NCBI RefSeq assembly: GCF_037201965.1
Contig: NZ_CP147518.1
Location: 1,487,001 to 1,551,000, forward strand
Source of the DNA: Spirosoma sp. SC4-14
GTDB taxonomy: Bacteria > Bacteroidota > Bacteroidia > Cytophagales > Spirosomataceae
DNA: 64,000 nucleotides
Reading direction: 5' to 3'
Part shown: positions 35,572-43,579 of the stretch, in pieces
Layout: every line of letters starts with the position of its first letter
Numbering within the stretch: the first letter of the stretch is position 1
The notes under the pieces: generated by a model
What the model was told of the DNA's origin: nothing
The model's database searches: none
Seen by the model: the letters and a program-made list of their open reading frames with translations, nothing else
Position numbers and translations under genes: made by a program

Positions 35572-36393
35572 TTATGGTTTTAAGGCATCAAAAATGGCCG
35601 TTATATCGTCTTTGTTAGTTGACAGAAATTCAGCAATGGCTTTTGAGCGTTTTCCGAAATTGTCTGTTTCAATAACTGTCACTTTAATAGTACAATTTCC
35701 CCGACCATCGGGCCTCGAACGTGGTATGTTCGCAATCCAATGACCCACGGGCATAGGAGGAGATTCATTTGTATTTGTGTCACGATCCATGTCGTCAATA
35801 AATTTGACGCCCGAAATCAGGAATTCATCGTTGCCCATTATCTCCTTATGGGGATTGCCGTCCGAACCAACCCAGGTCGATTCGACTACTACTTTAACCA
35901 GAATATCAATAGAATCTGCTTTGACTTTACATTTTGAATAGCTTAAGTTGGGAAAAAAGGGTTGAAACTTGAAGGCTGATCCATCTTTCGATTGAATGAT
36001 CTTTAGTTTCATGTTAAACACATTTTTTTCCTTCCCTTCGATTTTAGCAAAGCGAGACAGAAAAATGCCACTATAGGTTAAATCCAGCGTGCCAGTCGTA
36101 TAGAAATCATCAATACTAGCCAGGTTTTCATAGTCGGCTGTGAATTTCTTGCTGGCGTTATCCAACATTTTACTGGCTACATTGATAATAATACCTGCTG
36201 CTGCAATGACTACTCCAATTGGATTTTTGTTGGAAGGCGAAACCTGGTTTAAGTCTGATGGTTTTTTCGTAAAATCACTTTTCACAATAGGTTTAACAAC
36301 AAACCGTTCATCTTCCGATTTCATCGATTTGGGCGAAGTAGTAGCACAACTTGCTAGTAGGAAACCGGCCAGGACAAGAATAATATAGTTCAT
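35572..36393 (-). CDS. hypothetical lipoprotein (third gene of the oxidase operon)
   Basis: The 273-residue product begins MNYIILVLAGFLLASC; the lipobox LASC with C16 predicts a lipoprotein. A hydrophobic stretch follows (about residues 58-74, NPIGVVIAAAGIIINVASK). The remainder is a beta-rich extracytoplasmic domain with no family I recognise (SIDDFYTTGTLDLTYSGIFLS, GRGNCTIKVTVIETDNFGKR). The gene lies 6 bp after the HELAEA-motif gene, so the three minus-strand genes form one operon. Base composition is visibly more AT-rich than that of the permeases, which would fit separate acquisition. Confidence 0.8.
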   Translation of the reverse strand: MNYIILVLAGFLLASCATTSPKSMKSEDERFVVKPIVKSDFTKKPSDLNQVSPSNKNPIGVVIAAAGIIINVASKMLDNASKKFTADYENLASIDDFYTTGTLDLTYSGIFLSRFAKIEGKEKNVFNMKLKIIQSKDGSAFKFQPFFPNLSYSKCKVKADSIDILVKVVVESTWVGSDGNPHKEIMGNDEFLISGVKFIDDMDRDTNTNESPPMPVGHWIANIPRSRPDGRGNCTIKVTVIETDNFGKRSKAIAEFLSTNKDDITAIFDALKP

Positions 36394-36399
36394 GATGGT

Positions 36400-37188
36400 T
36401 TAGGCATGTATTGGAGTGAAAACGCAGGCACTTTGTTGATTAGACCATTCTGCCTGCACTAAAAAGCCGCTGATGTGAGATGTCGTATTGTTACAGATAT
36501 CGCCAATTTCTTCGCCCGTATTAAAATCCCACCAGGATTCGGACGCAGGATTGGTTACTGCTTCGGCAAGTTCGTGACTGCTAACTTTCGTAAGTGTATC
36601 CAGTACGGTTCCAAATGAGCAGCCTTCGCAGGCAGGAAATGGCACAACTGCATAAAATATGTGCTTATGAATGTGACTATGGTAGCCGCAGTATACCTCG
36701 CACGACTTATCGCCACCATCGGTCGAGACCACCTGTTCAGGAAGAAAAATGAAGTAAAGTGTGTTTGCTGTGACGGTCGGTAAACGATTATTGTTTATTA
36801 ATTGACTTAGTTGCTGTTGAATTTCCTGGTCGCTAACTTCCCGGCCCTGATCTTTAGGTACACCCGGTTCATGGTCAGTGAAAGTGACAGACTGTATTCT
36901 TCGCCCATGCCCGATTGGAATTGTTGGTATTGAATATTCCCTAAGCATATCCATTAATGAGCTGGTAAGGATAAAATCAAAAAACTGATCCAGTTGGTCG
37001 ACCAATTGAAGCCCCGTGTTTGTTGTCCAAAAATTCCCCCAGTAGACGGGGGCAACCTCAACCGCCCCTAACACATGGCCTCCGGGTTTATAAGATAGTC
37101 TGTGAGCCGGAGGAGCCATAGACTCAGCGGCAATAGCGGCTTTGTGTTTAAGAGGAACCGTTTTATATGGTTTTTTTACGGGCTGCAT
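36400..37188 (-). CDS. HELAEA-motif protein, putative zinc-peptidase-like (second gene of the oxidase operon)
   Basis: 262 residues, with no clear signal peptide from the ATG at 37188. The segment VSSHELAEAVTNP (H205, E206) followed by SWWDFNTGEEIGDICN resembles the region in exordium-like and other secreted proteins in which a short HExxE motif precedes W-x-D and a GD-x-C turn; it may bind a metal, but the canonical HExxH is absent. The rest has APVYWGNFWTT near the N-terminus and several Cys in CEVYCGYHSHIHKH. The gene overlaps the oxidase gene by 26 bp, so translation is probably coupled. Function unknown; peptidase activity is only a possibility. Confidence 0.7.
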   Translation of the reverse strand: MQPVKKPYKTVPLKHKAAIAAESMAPPAHRLSYKPGGHVLGAVEVAPVYWGNFWTTNTGLQLVDQLDQFFDFILTSSLMDMLREYSIPTIPIGHGRRIQSVTFTDHEPGVPKDQGREVSDQEIQQQLSQLINNNRLPTVTANTLYFIFLPEQVVSTDGGDKSCEVYCGYHSHIHKHIFYAVVPFPACEGCSFGTVLDTLTKVSSHELAEAVTNPASESWWDFNTGEEIGDICNNTTSHISGFLVQAEWSNQQSACVFTPIHA

Positions 37189-39610
37189 AGGCGTAAGATC
37201 GACGAGTTGGTAACTGGGTTTGACTGGCTAGCAGACCTTGCTGGCCGTAGCAGATGGGAATATTGAATTTATCGGTAGCCGGTTTGAGTTGGGCCTGCTT
37301 TTTTTGTCTTTCCGGGACTACATCCGAATTTTCAATCAGAAGCCGACGCATCATACTGACATCTTCGTGTTCAAGAATATGACAATGGTATACAAATTGC
37401 ACAAGTGAATCGCTTTCGTCATCACTTAAGGCATACGTGACCCACAGGTAGGTTGTTGTCGTATCTGGCTTTGCCCGAACCACATCTTTCCAGCCTTTTT
37501 CCTGGGATTCTTTGTCCATGAATACTCCTTCTTTGTCGGTTCTGCCTAGTATCCGGAAACGATTCAGGTGGATATGGATGGGGTGCGTGTCGGATGTGTA
37601 GTTTGTGATAGCCCAGATTTCGTTGGTTTTATTTTGAACCCGCTTGATTGCCAAATGCGGAGCTGAGTTACTGTCCACTTTATTGGCTTCCATATTCCAC
37701 TCACTTTCGTTCAGAAAAGCCATCGGAAAGGCGGTATCCGCTTTCATGTCAGGAGCAAGCTCATAAAAACGTTTTACTGCTGTCGGTAATTCCTTATAAG
37801 ATCCTGATTCTGTGATAGATAAACTGTGTATATGGTATGTTTTGGTGCTGTCTAGCTGAGCTAGAATTTGGCCCGGTAATGAGTCCATTACCGTTTTGAC
37901 ACGGCTTCGACCTGAGCTTTTTCTGACGGTCGGTTGGTGAGTTGAGAACACATCCAGCTTATAGAGCAGTTTTCGAAAAGTCGAGTCCTGATGCAACTGC
38001 TGCATTCGTTTCGCCAATTCCGTATTCGTAATCTTGTTTGCACTCTGATTAGCTTGTATTCGAAATTGTAAAACAAAGTTTGTGTACGTTTTGGCGGCAG
38101 CTTTAACGGAAGCAATTGGAATGTTGTCTTGATCAGCTACTTCCTGATAAGGGGCATCGTTGGCCAGGTTAAGCAGCACCAGTGAGTCGGGGGCTGAACT
38201 ACCGAATCCACTAAAATTGATCTGCACATCAGCGCGTTCGCCGGGGGCCAGCATTAGGGGTTTGTTGGAAGTGATGCCTACCTGGCTAATCAATGGACCA
38301 CCTTCAGTGCCGATCTGCACAAAAGTAGCCGTATCAATTTTTGCCAGACTTACTTCTCCATTGCGCCACTGAGCGAGCGCTAGCCTGTAAAAACGAGAAC
38401 TGGAGGTGTTAAGTATTCGGAACCGGTAGAGCTGGCGTTTTACATCAAAATAAGGCCAGGCTTTGCCGTTAACGGTAATTGCATTGCCAAAAAATTCGGG
38501 CCGACGGCTACCACTATCCAATTTGGATTCGTAATACAATCGTCCTTTTTTAGTAAACATCTTATCACTGATTAATAAAGGGATGTCGGGTATTTCGGAA
38601 ATGTCCTTGTTTAGTACTGGCACCGAACCTTTTTTTGCCTGTTTAAACGTTTGCCTGGTCTGTTCCGATTGTTGGAGGTAGTACTGTCGGGTCGAGTCTT
38701 CACCTGTTCCTTCAATAATATAAGCTCCTGCCAATCCCATATAAACATTCGCTACCGTTCGCATAATACTATGATCGTGGTACCATAATATGGCTCCATG
38801 CTTGCCCTGCGTAGTATCTGCTGTATCGTAATTCGCTTCCGGGAATGTGTTAGGATATGAATAGTGTACGGCTTGTTTGGTTGACTCATAGGGGCCGAAT
38901 AGACCAAAATCAATAGGGCTAGGCATCTCACCTGCCTGCCTGACGATACTGGAAGCCGGATGACCGTCATTACGCCAGGCAAGGTTGGCACCATGCAGGT
39001 GAACCGTGGTTGCATAATAAGTTGAATTGAACATCATTGACATTGTATGGCCCATAGCCAATTCCGCAATTTTAGGCGGATACAATGATTTGGTGATCAT
39101 AGGTATAGCCGCTCCCGAGTCAGTGTCGTGTAATTCTCGGGTATCATAAAGTAACGGATAGTATTTCAGTGAGTTATGAGGAAAGCCATAAGCGGGGTTG
39201 TCCTGTATGGTTTCCTTGAGCTGATTCACCCAGGTAATTTTTGCGGCTTTTCCATTCATTGTTTTAATGGTTGGCCCCGGCAATTGCTGCTTATCGGGTG
39301 CTGTGTTTTCCGAAACATACCCGAGTACCCAGGTGGAGTCTTCTAACAGAGTATGAAACTTGTTTTTAAACGCCCGGATGTAAATCGTGATTTCGTCCGT
39401 ACCATTATTCTCAATTTCTGTTGGTATAACGAGTGCTTCCTGAAAAAGAACGGAATCGGCTCGGTGGACCGTCCAGTCCAATACGGGATCGCTTTTTAGC
39501 GTATCTCGAATAATCGATACAATGTTTGCATCGCTTCCATCGGAGTTCCTACAGTCGGTTAGTCCGGCAAAGATGAAGCATAAAGAAAAAATAATGATTA
39601 CGGCTCGCAT
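37163..39610 (-). CDS. multicopper oxidase (first gene of the oxidase operon)
   Basis: An 815-residue exported protein (hydrophobic N-terminus 1-18, then a possible non-canonical lipobox LTDC). All four copper-ligand segments are visible: HLHGAN (H204, H206), WYHDHS (H278, H280), HPIHIH (H676, H679, H681) and YHCHILEHEDVSMM (H742, C743, H744, H748, M753). The Met at the axial position indicates a CotA/bilirubin-oxidase-like type 1 site. Expected reaction: oxidation of phenolic or metal substrates with four-electron reduction of O2 to water, in the periplasm. The protein is longer than typical (about 500 residues), with extra sequence in the middle and a Lys/Gln-rich tail. It is transcribed against the permease blocks. 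The true substrate cannot be inferred. Confidence 0.92.
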   Translation of the reverse strand: MRAVIIIFSLCFIFAGLTDCRNSDGSDANIVSIIRDTLKSDPVLDWTVHRADSVLFQEALVIPTEIENNGTDEITIYIRAFKNKFHTLLEDSTWVLGYVSENTAPDKQQLPGPTIKTMNGKAAKITWVNQLKETIQDNPAYGFPHNSLKYYPLLYDTRELHDTDSGAAIPMITKSLYPPKIAELAMGHTMSMMFNSTYYATTVHLHGANLAWRNDGHPASSIVRQAGEMPSPIDFGLFGPYESTKQAVHYSYPNTFPEANYDTADTTQGKHGAILWYHDHSIMRTVANVYMGLAGAYIIEGTGEDSTRQYYLQQSEQTRQTFKQAKKGSVPVLNKDISEIPDIPLLISDKMFTKKGRLYYESKLDSGSRRPEFFGNAITVNGKAWPYFDVKRQLYRFRILNTSSSRFYRLALAQWRNGEVSLAKIDTATFVQIGTEGGPLISQVGITSNKPLMLAPGERADVQINFSGFGSSAPDSLVLLNLANDAPYQEVADQDNIPIASVKAAAKTYTNFVLQFRIQANQSANKITNTELAKRMQQLHQDSTFRKLLYKLDVFSTHQPTVRKSSGRSRVKTVMDSLPGQILAQLDSTKTYHIHSLSITESGSYKELPTAVKRFYELAPDMKADTAFPMAFLNESEWNMEANKVDSNSAPHLAIKRVQNKTNEIWAITNYTSDTHPIHIHLNRFRILGRTDKEGVFMDKESQEKGWKDVVRAKPDTTTTYLWVTYALSDDESDSLVQFVYHCHILEHEDVSMMRRLLIENSDVVPERQKKQAQLKPATDKFNIPICYGQQGLLASQTQLPTRRSYAYAARKKTI

Positions 39611-39635
39611 GGTGGGTATAGGTTAGTGGCATAGC

Positions 39636-39666
39636 TAAAGGTATGGTTGTGGCTATCTGTATGCAA
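39636..39666 (-). promoter_or_regulatory. candidate Bacteroidota housekeeping promoter of the oxidase operon
   Basis: Read on the minus strand, TTG (39666-39664) is followed after 20 nt by TACCTTTA (39643-39636), close to the Bacteroidota -33 TTG / -7 TAnnTTTG pattern with one mismatch. The resulting leader would be about 20 nt before ATG 39610. Such motifs occur by chance often, so this is tentative. Confidence 0.35.
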
Positions 39667-39746
39667 CGGGAAAAAGACCCTATTTAAAGACGAACAAGTT
39701 GAATTGTCAGTCTTGATCAGGATTCCCGCAATGCTCCGTTTCTCCG

Positions 39747-39782
39747 CCACTACAAGCGGACAGTATTGTACGGATTCGGACA
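39747..39782. promoter_or_regulatory. tandem activator-site candidates upstream of block C
   Basis: TGTAC-GGATTC-GGACA (39767-39782) fits the dyad TGTCC-N6-GGACA with one mismatch. A weaker copy CCACT-ACAAGC-GGACA (39747-39762) lies exactly 20 bp upstream. The midpoint of the promoter-proximal site is 60.5 bp before the -24 element, nearly the same geometry as in block B. Confidence 0.6.
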
Positions 39783-39792
39783 CTTCAGATTG

Positions 39793-39830
39793 GCCTAGTG
39801 CCCTTAATTAATGGCATTAGGCTTTTTTTT
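39793..39830 (+). terminator. intrinsic terminator between activator sites and block C promoter
   Basis: GCCTAGTGCC (39793-39802) pairs with GGCATTAGGC (39813-39822), with a single G-U pair, followed by eight T (39823-39830). It reads on the plus strand and would stop any transcript arriving from the left just before the sigma-54-like promoter, acting as an insulator. No plus-strand gene lies between it and block B's last stop, 4.3 kb away. Confidence 0.7.
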
Positions 39831-39834
39831 GTCG

Positions 39835-39849
39835 TGGCATAGTAGTTGC
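39835..39849 (+). promoter_or_regulatory. sigma-54-like -24/-12 promoter of block C
   Basis: TGGCATAGTAGTTGC keeps both the GG and GC doublets of the sigma-54 consensus with exactly 10 bp between them. A start near 39861 would give a leader of about 85 nt before ATG 39947. Confidence 0.65.
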
Positions 39850-39852
39850 GCC

Positions 39853-39936
39853 CGTTAGCGATAGCTAACGAATTCGCCTGGGATGTAGGCCAGGGGGAGT
39901 CTATTTACCCCCAGCCCCTTGCCCTACATCCCAGGC
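39853..39936. repeat. two leader hairpins before permease C1
   Basis: CGTTAGC-GATA-GCTAACG (39853-39870) is a perfect 7-bp hairpin. It is followed by a 14-bp perfect stem, GCCTGGGATGTAGG (39876-39889) with CCTACATCCCAGGC (39923-39936), enclosing a GGGGG/CCCCC stem. The second ends 10 nt before the start codon, like the other junction palindromes. Confidence 0.6.
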
Positions 39937-39946
39937 CCGACGCCTT

Positions 39947-42412
39947 ATGCTGCTAAACTATCTTAAAATCGCTGTTCGGAATCTGCTGAGAAGCAAATCA
40001 TTCTCGGCAATCAACATATTCGGCCTTTCGGTCGGGATGACCTGCTGTATGTTGTTGTTGCTGTACATCCGTAGCGAATTGTCGTATGATAAGTATCAGG
40101 AACATGCAGACAGACTGTACCTGATGGCGCAGGAAACTATCGTTGGTAAGGGCAATAAAGGGGCCAGTATGGAGAAGAATTCGACCGCGTCGGCTCCCTA
40201 TGCATTTGCGCTGAAGTCAGAATTTCCGGAAATTGAACAGGTAGCCCGCTTATGGATCAACCTGATCGATGATAAAGCCTTGTTGCAGATTCGGGAAAAC
40301 GGCAAATCGGTCAAGGCATTCTACGAAACAAAAGGTTATCAGGTCGATTCAACGTTTTTCGACTTGTTCTCATACTCATTTACCGAGGGCAACGCGCATA
40401 CTGCCCTCATTGATCAGCATTCGGTAGTGCTGTCGGAAGAACTCGCCCATAAGTTATTTGGCAATGGCCCTGCCCTGAATAAACTGATTCGGATTGGCGG
40501 TACATCGGGTAATGGCGAAGACTTTAAAGTTACGGGCGTTTATCGCGACGAAAGCGCCCGATCGCATATCGACGCCAAATTCTTTTTACCGATTTCGGCA
40601 GGATGGGTCGGTGGTTTTTTGCGCGAGGGGAAAGTGGATTTCTGCTGCAACAACATGTTCGTCACGTACCTGAAGCTACGCCCCGGTGCAGATCCGGGGA
40701 AATTGCAGCAAAAGTTTCCAGCCTTTATGGCAAAGTATGCCGCCAATGATCTGAAAAATGTGGGTTTCGACAAAAAGCTGTTTCTGGTTCCGGTGCCCGA
40801 TATACATCTCTTTGACGAAATAAATACCATTGTTACGCCAACCAATACCACAACCTATCTGTACATTCTGGCATCAATTGCGCTGTTTACCCTCCTGATT
40901 GCCTGCATTAATTTCATGAATCTAAGTACCGCCCGCTCTGCCAAACGGGCGGCTGAAGTTGGGGTTCGGAAGGTGATGGGAGCCGAGCGTGGTTCCTTGA
41001 TCGGGCAGTTTCTGGGCGAATCTATGGTGCTTTCCCTGTTAGCTTTAAGTATTGCGGTAGCACTGGTTATTATCATGTTGCCCGTATTTAATCAGTTGAC
41101 TAATAAGTCTTTGGAGTTTTCGGAGCTATTCGAGCCGCGCATTATTCTGACGTTTGTTGGCCTTGCGCTCCTGACGGGTTTATTGGCCGGGAGCTACCCT
41201 GCCTTCTACCTGTCGATGTTCAATCCGGCGCAGGTACTGAAAGGCAAGTTTACCAATACGTTATCGGCAGTTGCGCTACGTCGCGGGCTGGTGGTGTTTC
41301 AGTTTGTGATTTCGGTGGGGCTGGTTCTGGCTACGTTCGTGATTCAGGAACAAATGCGTTTTCTGCGAAACACATCGCTAGGTTTCACCCAGGATCAGCA
41401 GATAGCAATTTCGCTCAGCAGCCGGGAAGCACACGAAATTTATACAGCGTATCGAAACGAAATTCTGCAAAACAATCAGATAGTTGGCGCGGCCGGAACT
41501 CAATACTATCCCGGTATAAATAATGCGACTGACTTTCTTTTATACAAACCCGAACAAACGGCGCTGAACGGTCAAAGCGTCAAAACGAATCAGGTCGATT
41601 ATGACTATCTGCAAACAATGGGCTTCAAACTGGCTGCGGGTCGGATGTTTTCTCACCAGTTTCCGGGCGATACCGCCAATCGGCTCGTGGTGAATGAAGC
41701 GACGCTACGTAAATTTCAGATTCCGCTGAATAAAGCCATTGGACAAAAGCTGAATTTCGATTGGCAGGGTCAAACGCACCATTTCGAGATTGTGGGTGTA
41801 CTGAAGGATTTTCATTTCGAAAACCTCCGTCAAACGATCCAGCCGTTTACGTTTCTGCTGAACCGCCAGCCCGATTTCAATTACATTATAGTGCACGTCA
41901 AGACGGCCAATATGGGGCAGGTGCTGGGCTTTCTGGAGCAAAAGTGGAAAACACTGCGCCCCGACGAACCCTTTACGTACACATTTCTCAACGAAGATTT
42001 TCAGAAGAATTATGCAGCCGAAGCCCGCACGTCGCGTATTGTGGGCTACTTCACCGTGATTTCTATTCTGATTTCGTGTCTGGGTTTGTTTGGTCTGGCT
42101 GCGTTTGCGGCTCAGCAGCGCACCAAAGAAATTGGCGTTCGTAAAGTACTGGGCGCGTCGGTAGCCAATATTGTTCTGCTGCTCTCCCGCGATTTTCTGG
42201 CACTGGTGGCCATTGCCATTCTGATTGCCTCGCCCATTGGCTGGTGGGCTATGAACAAATGGCTCCAGAATTTTGCCTACAAGATTGCTATTCCGTGGTG
42301 GGTATTTATGGTGGCTGGATTGTTGGCCGTTCTCATTGCTTTTATAACTGTGGCCTATCAGGCTATGCGGGCTGCACTGGTGAATCCAGTAAAATCGCTT
42401 CGGTCGGAGTAA
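39947..42412 (+). CDS. FtsX/MacB-type permease (block C, permease 1)
   Basis: 821 residues, the longest prefixless copy. TM1 about 20-41 (FSAINIFGLSVGMTCCMLLLLYI) then LSYDKYQEHADRLYLM. First FtsX domain near 308 (LLIACINFMNLSTARSAKRAAEVGVRKVMGAE), TM5 near 449-470, second periplasmic domain with GVLKDFHFENLRQT (SLHQ replaced by NLRQ) and FTYTFLNEDFQKNY, second FtsX domain near 699 (AQQRTKEIGVRKVLGAS). The extra length is in the first periplasmic domain (CCNNMFVTYLKLRPGAD). It ends NPVKSLRSE and is the first gene after the sigma-54-like element of block C. The block's small secreted protein follows 74 bp downstream, the reverse of the gene order in block B. Confidence 0.93.
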   Translation: MLLNYLKIAVRNLLRSKSFSAINIFGLSVGMTCCMLLLLYIRSELSYDKYQEHADRLYLMAQETIVGKGNKGASMEKNSTASAPYAFALKSEFPEIEQVARLWINLIDDKALLQIRENGKSVKAFYETKGYQVDSTFFDLFSYSFTEGNAHTALIDQHSVVLSEELAHKLFGNGPALNKLIRIGGTSGNGEDFKVTGVYRDESARSHIDAKFFLPISAGWVGGFLREGKVDFCCNNMFVTYLKLRPGADPGKLQQKFPAFMAKYAANDLKNVGFDKKLFLVPVPDIHLFDEINTIVTPTNTTTYLYILASIALFTLLIACINFMNLSTARSAKRAAEVGVRKVMGAERGSLIGQFLGESMVLSLLALSIAVALVIIMLPVFNQLTNKSLEFSELFEPRIILTFVGLALLTGLLAGSYPAFYLSMFNPAQVLKGKFTNTLSAVALRRGLVVFQFVISVGLVLATFVIQEQMRFLRNTSLGFTQDQQIAISLSSREAHEIYTAYRNEILQNNQIVGAAGTQYYPGINNATDFLLYKPEQTALNGQSVKTNQVDYDYLQTMGFKLAAGRMFSHQFPGDTANRLVVNEATLRKFQIPLNKAIGQKLNFDWQGQTHHFEIVGVLKDFHFENLRQTIQPFTFLLNRQPDFNYIIVHVKTANMGQVLGFLEQKWKTLRPDEPFTYTFLNEDFQKNYAAEARTSRIVGYFTVISILISCLGLFGLAAFAAQQRTKEIGVRKVLGASVANIVLLLSRDFLALVAIAILIASPIGWWAMNKWLQNFAYKIAIPWWVFMVAGLLAVLIAFITVAYQAMRAALVNPVKSLRSE

Positions 42413-42486
42413 ATCGCAGCAGGCATTGAGCTAAGGACTTGGGTTTGTAAGGTATTATTCCAGAAATTATTTCGCATAAAAACACT

Positions 42487-43089
42487 ATGAAAACATTCGT
42501 AACCGCGATTCTGGTGCTATCCAGTTCATTTGTGTTCGCTCAGAAACGCAACTCAATCAATCGTAATATCAACGACGATGGTAAAACGCTGTCGATTCGG
42601 GTAAACGGTATCGTCGATGGTCAGACTATTGACTACGACCGTACCTTCGATGTGTCGGACTTAAGTAAAACGGAGCGGGATGCCCTGCGCCACCGAATTC
42701 TGGACTCGCTGAATGTTGGCACACCCGATCCGCCAAGGCCACCCCGGGCACCGGCAGCACCCCGTGAGCCGCGAGCACCACGCCCCCCGCGGGAACCTCG
42801 TTTGCACAGCGAATCTATAACGATGCTTAGCAGCGACAATGTCGGCGAATCCGTTAATGGCGCTGATCATGTTGCAATGGCTGTCGGCGGGAAGAATCCC
42901 TACACGAAAGAAGTGCGCTATAACGCCAATTCGGGCCAGCTATACCTGCGCTATCGGTTTCAGCGCGACGGAGAAGACATTACGTATGAACGTAAAATTG
43001 ATGCCCACAATAAATCGAAAGAAGAACGGCAACGCCTGATTGAAGGAATTGAAAAAGAGATAGGCGTACCGGCAAAGAGTCGTAAATAA
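42487..43089 (+). CDS. secreted protein with two copies of the block B/C repeat domain
   Basis: No named family is recognised. The 200-residue protein has a signal peptide (1-19, FVFAQ), a first domain at 27-77 (NINDDGKTLSIRVNGIVDG, then FDVSDLSKTERDALRHRIL), a Pro/Arg-rich linker at 79-108 (PPRPPRAPAAPREPRAPRP) and a second domain at 144-194 (GQLYLRYRFQRDGEDITYER, then KSKEERQRLIEGIEKEIGV). The domains share the order K-T/Q-L - strand - DG - I-x-Y-x-R - F/I-D - K-x-E-R - helix. The protein at 17060 has one such domain. Each lies in a permease block, so a periplasmic partner of the permeases is plausible but not shown. Confidence 0.8.
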   Translation: MKTFVTAILVLSSSFVFAQKRNSINRNINDDGKTLSIRVNGIVDGQTIDYDRTFDVSDLSKTERDALRHRILDSLNVGTPDPPRPPRAPAAPREPRAPRPPREPRLHSESITMLSSDNVGESVNGADHVAMAVGGKNPYTKEVRYNANSGQLYLRYRFQRDGEDITYERKIDAHNKSKEERQRLIEGIEKEIGVPAKSRK

Positions 43090-43097
43090 AGTTTTCA

Positions 43098-43160
43098 GTT
43101 TATAGTTTACAGTGCTTCGTAGTAGGAGGTATCTTGAGGGAAGCACTGTAAACTATAAAC
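43098..43160. repeat. 21-bp perfect hairpin after the repeat-domain gene (junction family IV)
   Basis: Bases 43098-43118 (GTTTATAGTTTACAGTGCTTC over two segments) are the exact reverse complement of 43140-43160, with a 21-nt loop. GTTTTCAGTTTATAGTTT (43091-43108) also starts the hairpin at 43513. Confidence 0.75.
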
Positions 43161-43210
43161 GCTAACCTGTAACCTGTTCTATCGCTAACTTTTTCTAAAT
43201 CTAAACCATT

Positions 43211-43507
43211 ATGGCACACATCGCTATACCTATTCCTTCTACGCCTGGAAAACAGGAGATCGAAATCGACGTGACGATTAACGGCAAAAAACATGAGCTT
43301 CATTATCGCGTCGAGCTTTTTTATTGGGGGGATTGCAACGTCCCGACTTTTGACCGGGTGGAGTGCCTGCGCGAAATGATTTCGCACTACGATCAGGACT
43401 GGACGCTCTATTACATCGGCGCACCAACCGACGATTTTGTGCCCATTGCCTTCGTCAAAAAAGGCGATCGGGAAATTCAGCGTAAGCTGATGGTTGGAGC
43501 GATTTGA
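43211..43507 (+). CDS. small hypothetical protein, 98 residues
   Basis: The 98-residue product has no signal peptide or membrane segment. It reads MAHIAIPIPSTPGKQEIEID, then YRVELFYWGDCNVPTFDRVECLREMISHYDQDW and a polar end (KKGDREIQRKL). It looks like a single alpha/beta domain with two Cys; I do not recognise the family. It lies between the repeat-domain gene and permease C2 with 121 and 72 bp on either side, both holding long hairpins, and probably belongs to the block C transcript. Confidence 0.65.
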   Translation: MAHIAIPIPSTPGKQEIEIDVTINGKKHELHYRVELFYWGDCNVPTFDRVECLREMISHYDQDWTLYYIGAPTDDFVPIAFVKKGDREIQRKLMVGAI

Positions 43508-43512
43508 AGGAA

Positions 43513-43554
43513 GTTTTCAGTTTATAGTTTTCTTGAAAACTATAAACTGAAAAC
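43513..43554. repeat. 20-bp perfect hairpin before permease C2 (junction family IV)
   Basis: GTTTTCAGTTTATAGTTTTC (43513-43532) and GAAAACTATAAACTGAAAAC (43535-43554) are exact reverse complements with a 2-nt loop. The left arm shares 18 bases with the region starting at 43091. A run of six A follows, so on the minus strand it could terminate transcription; on the plus strand it lies 25 nt before the ATG of C2. Confidence 0.75.
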
Positions 43555-43579
43555 AGTAAACTAAAAAACTTTTAAAGTC

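Larger units (their letters stand above)
39611..39946. other. 336-bp gene-free gap: control region of block C and of the oxidase operon
   Basis: Listed left to right, it holds a candidate minus-strand promoter (39636-39666), two activator-type dyads (39747-39782), a plus-strand terminator (39793-39830), a sigma-54-like element (39835-39849) and two hairpins (39853-39936) ahead of the ATG at 39947. An open frame on the minus strand (39598-39783) runs into the oxidase leader and is not considered a gene. Confidence 0.6.

Noticed and set aside
35572..39610. Oxidase operon as a transposon
   Set aside because: No transposase or integrase, and no terminal repeats or target duplication were seen at its borders; insertion remains possible but the mechanism is not visible.
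39598..39783. Minus-strand 61-codon frame upstream of the multicopper oxidase
   Set aside because: It runs through the leader and the candidate promoter into the oxidase start, has no family features and starts inside the activator dyad.
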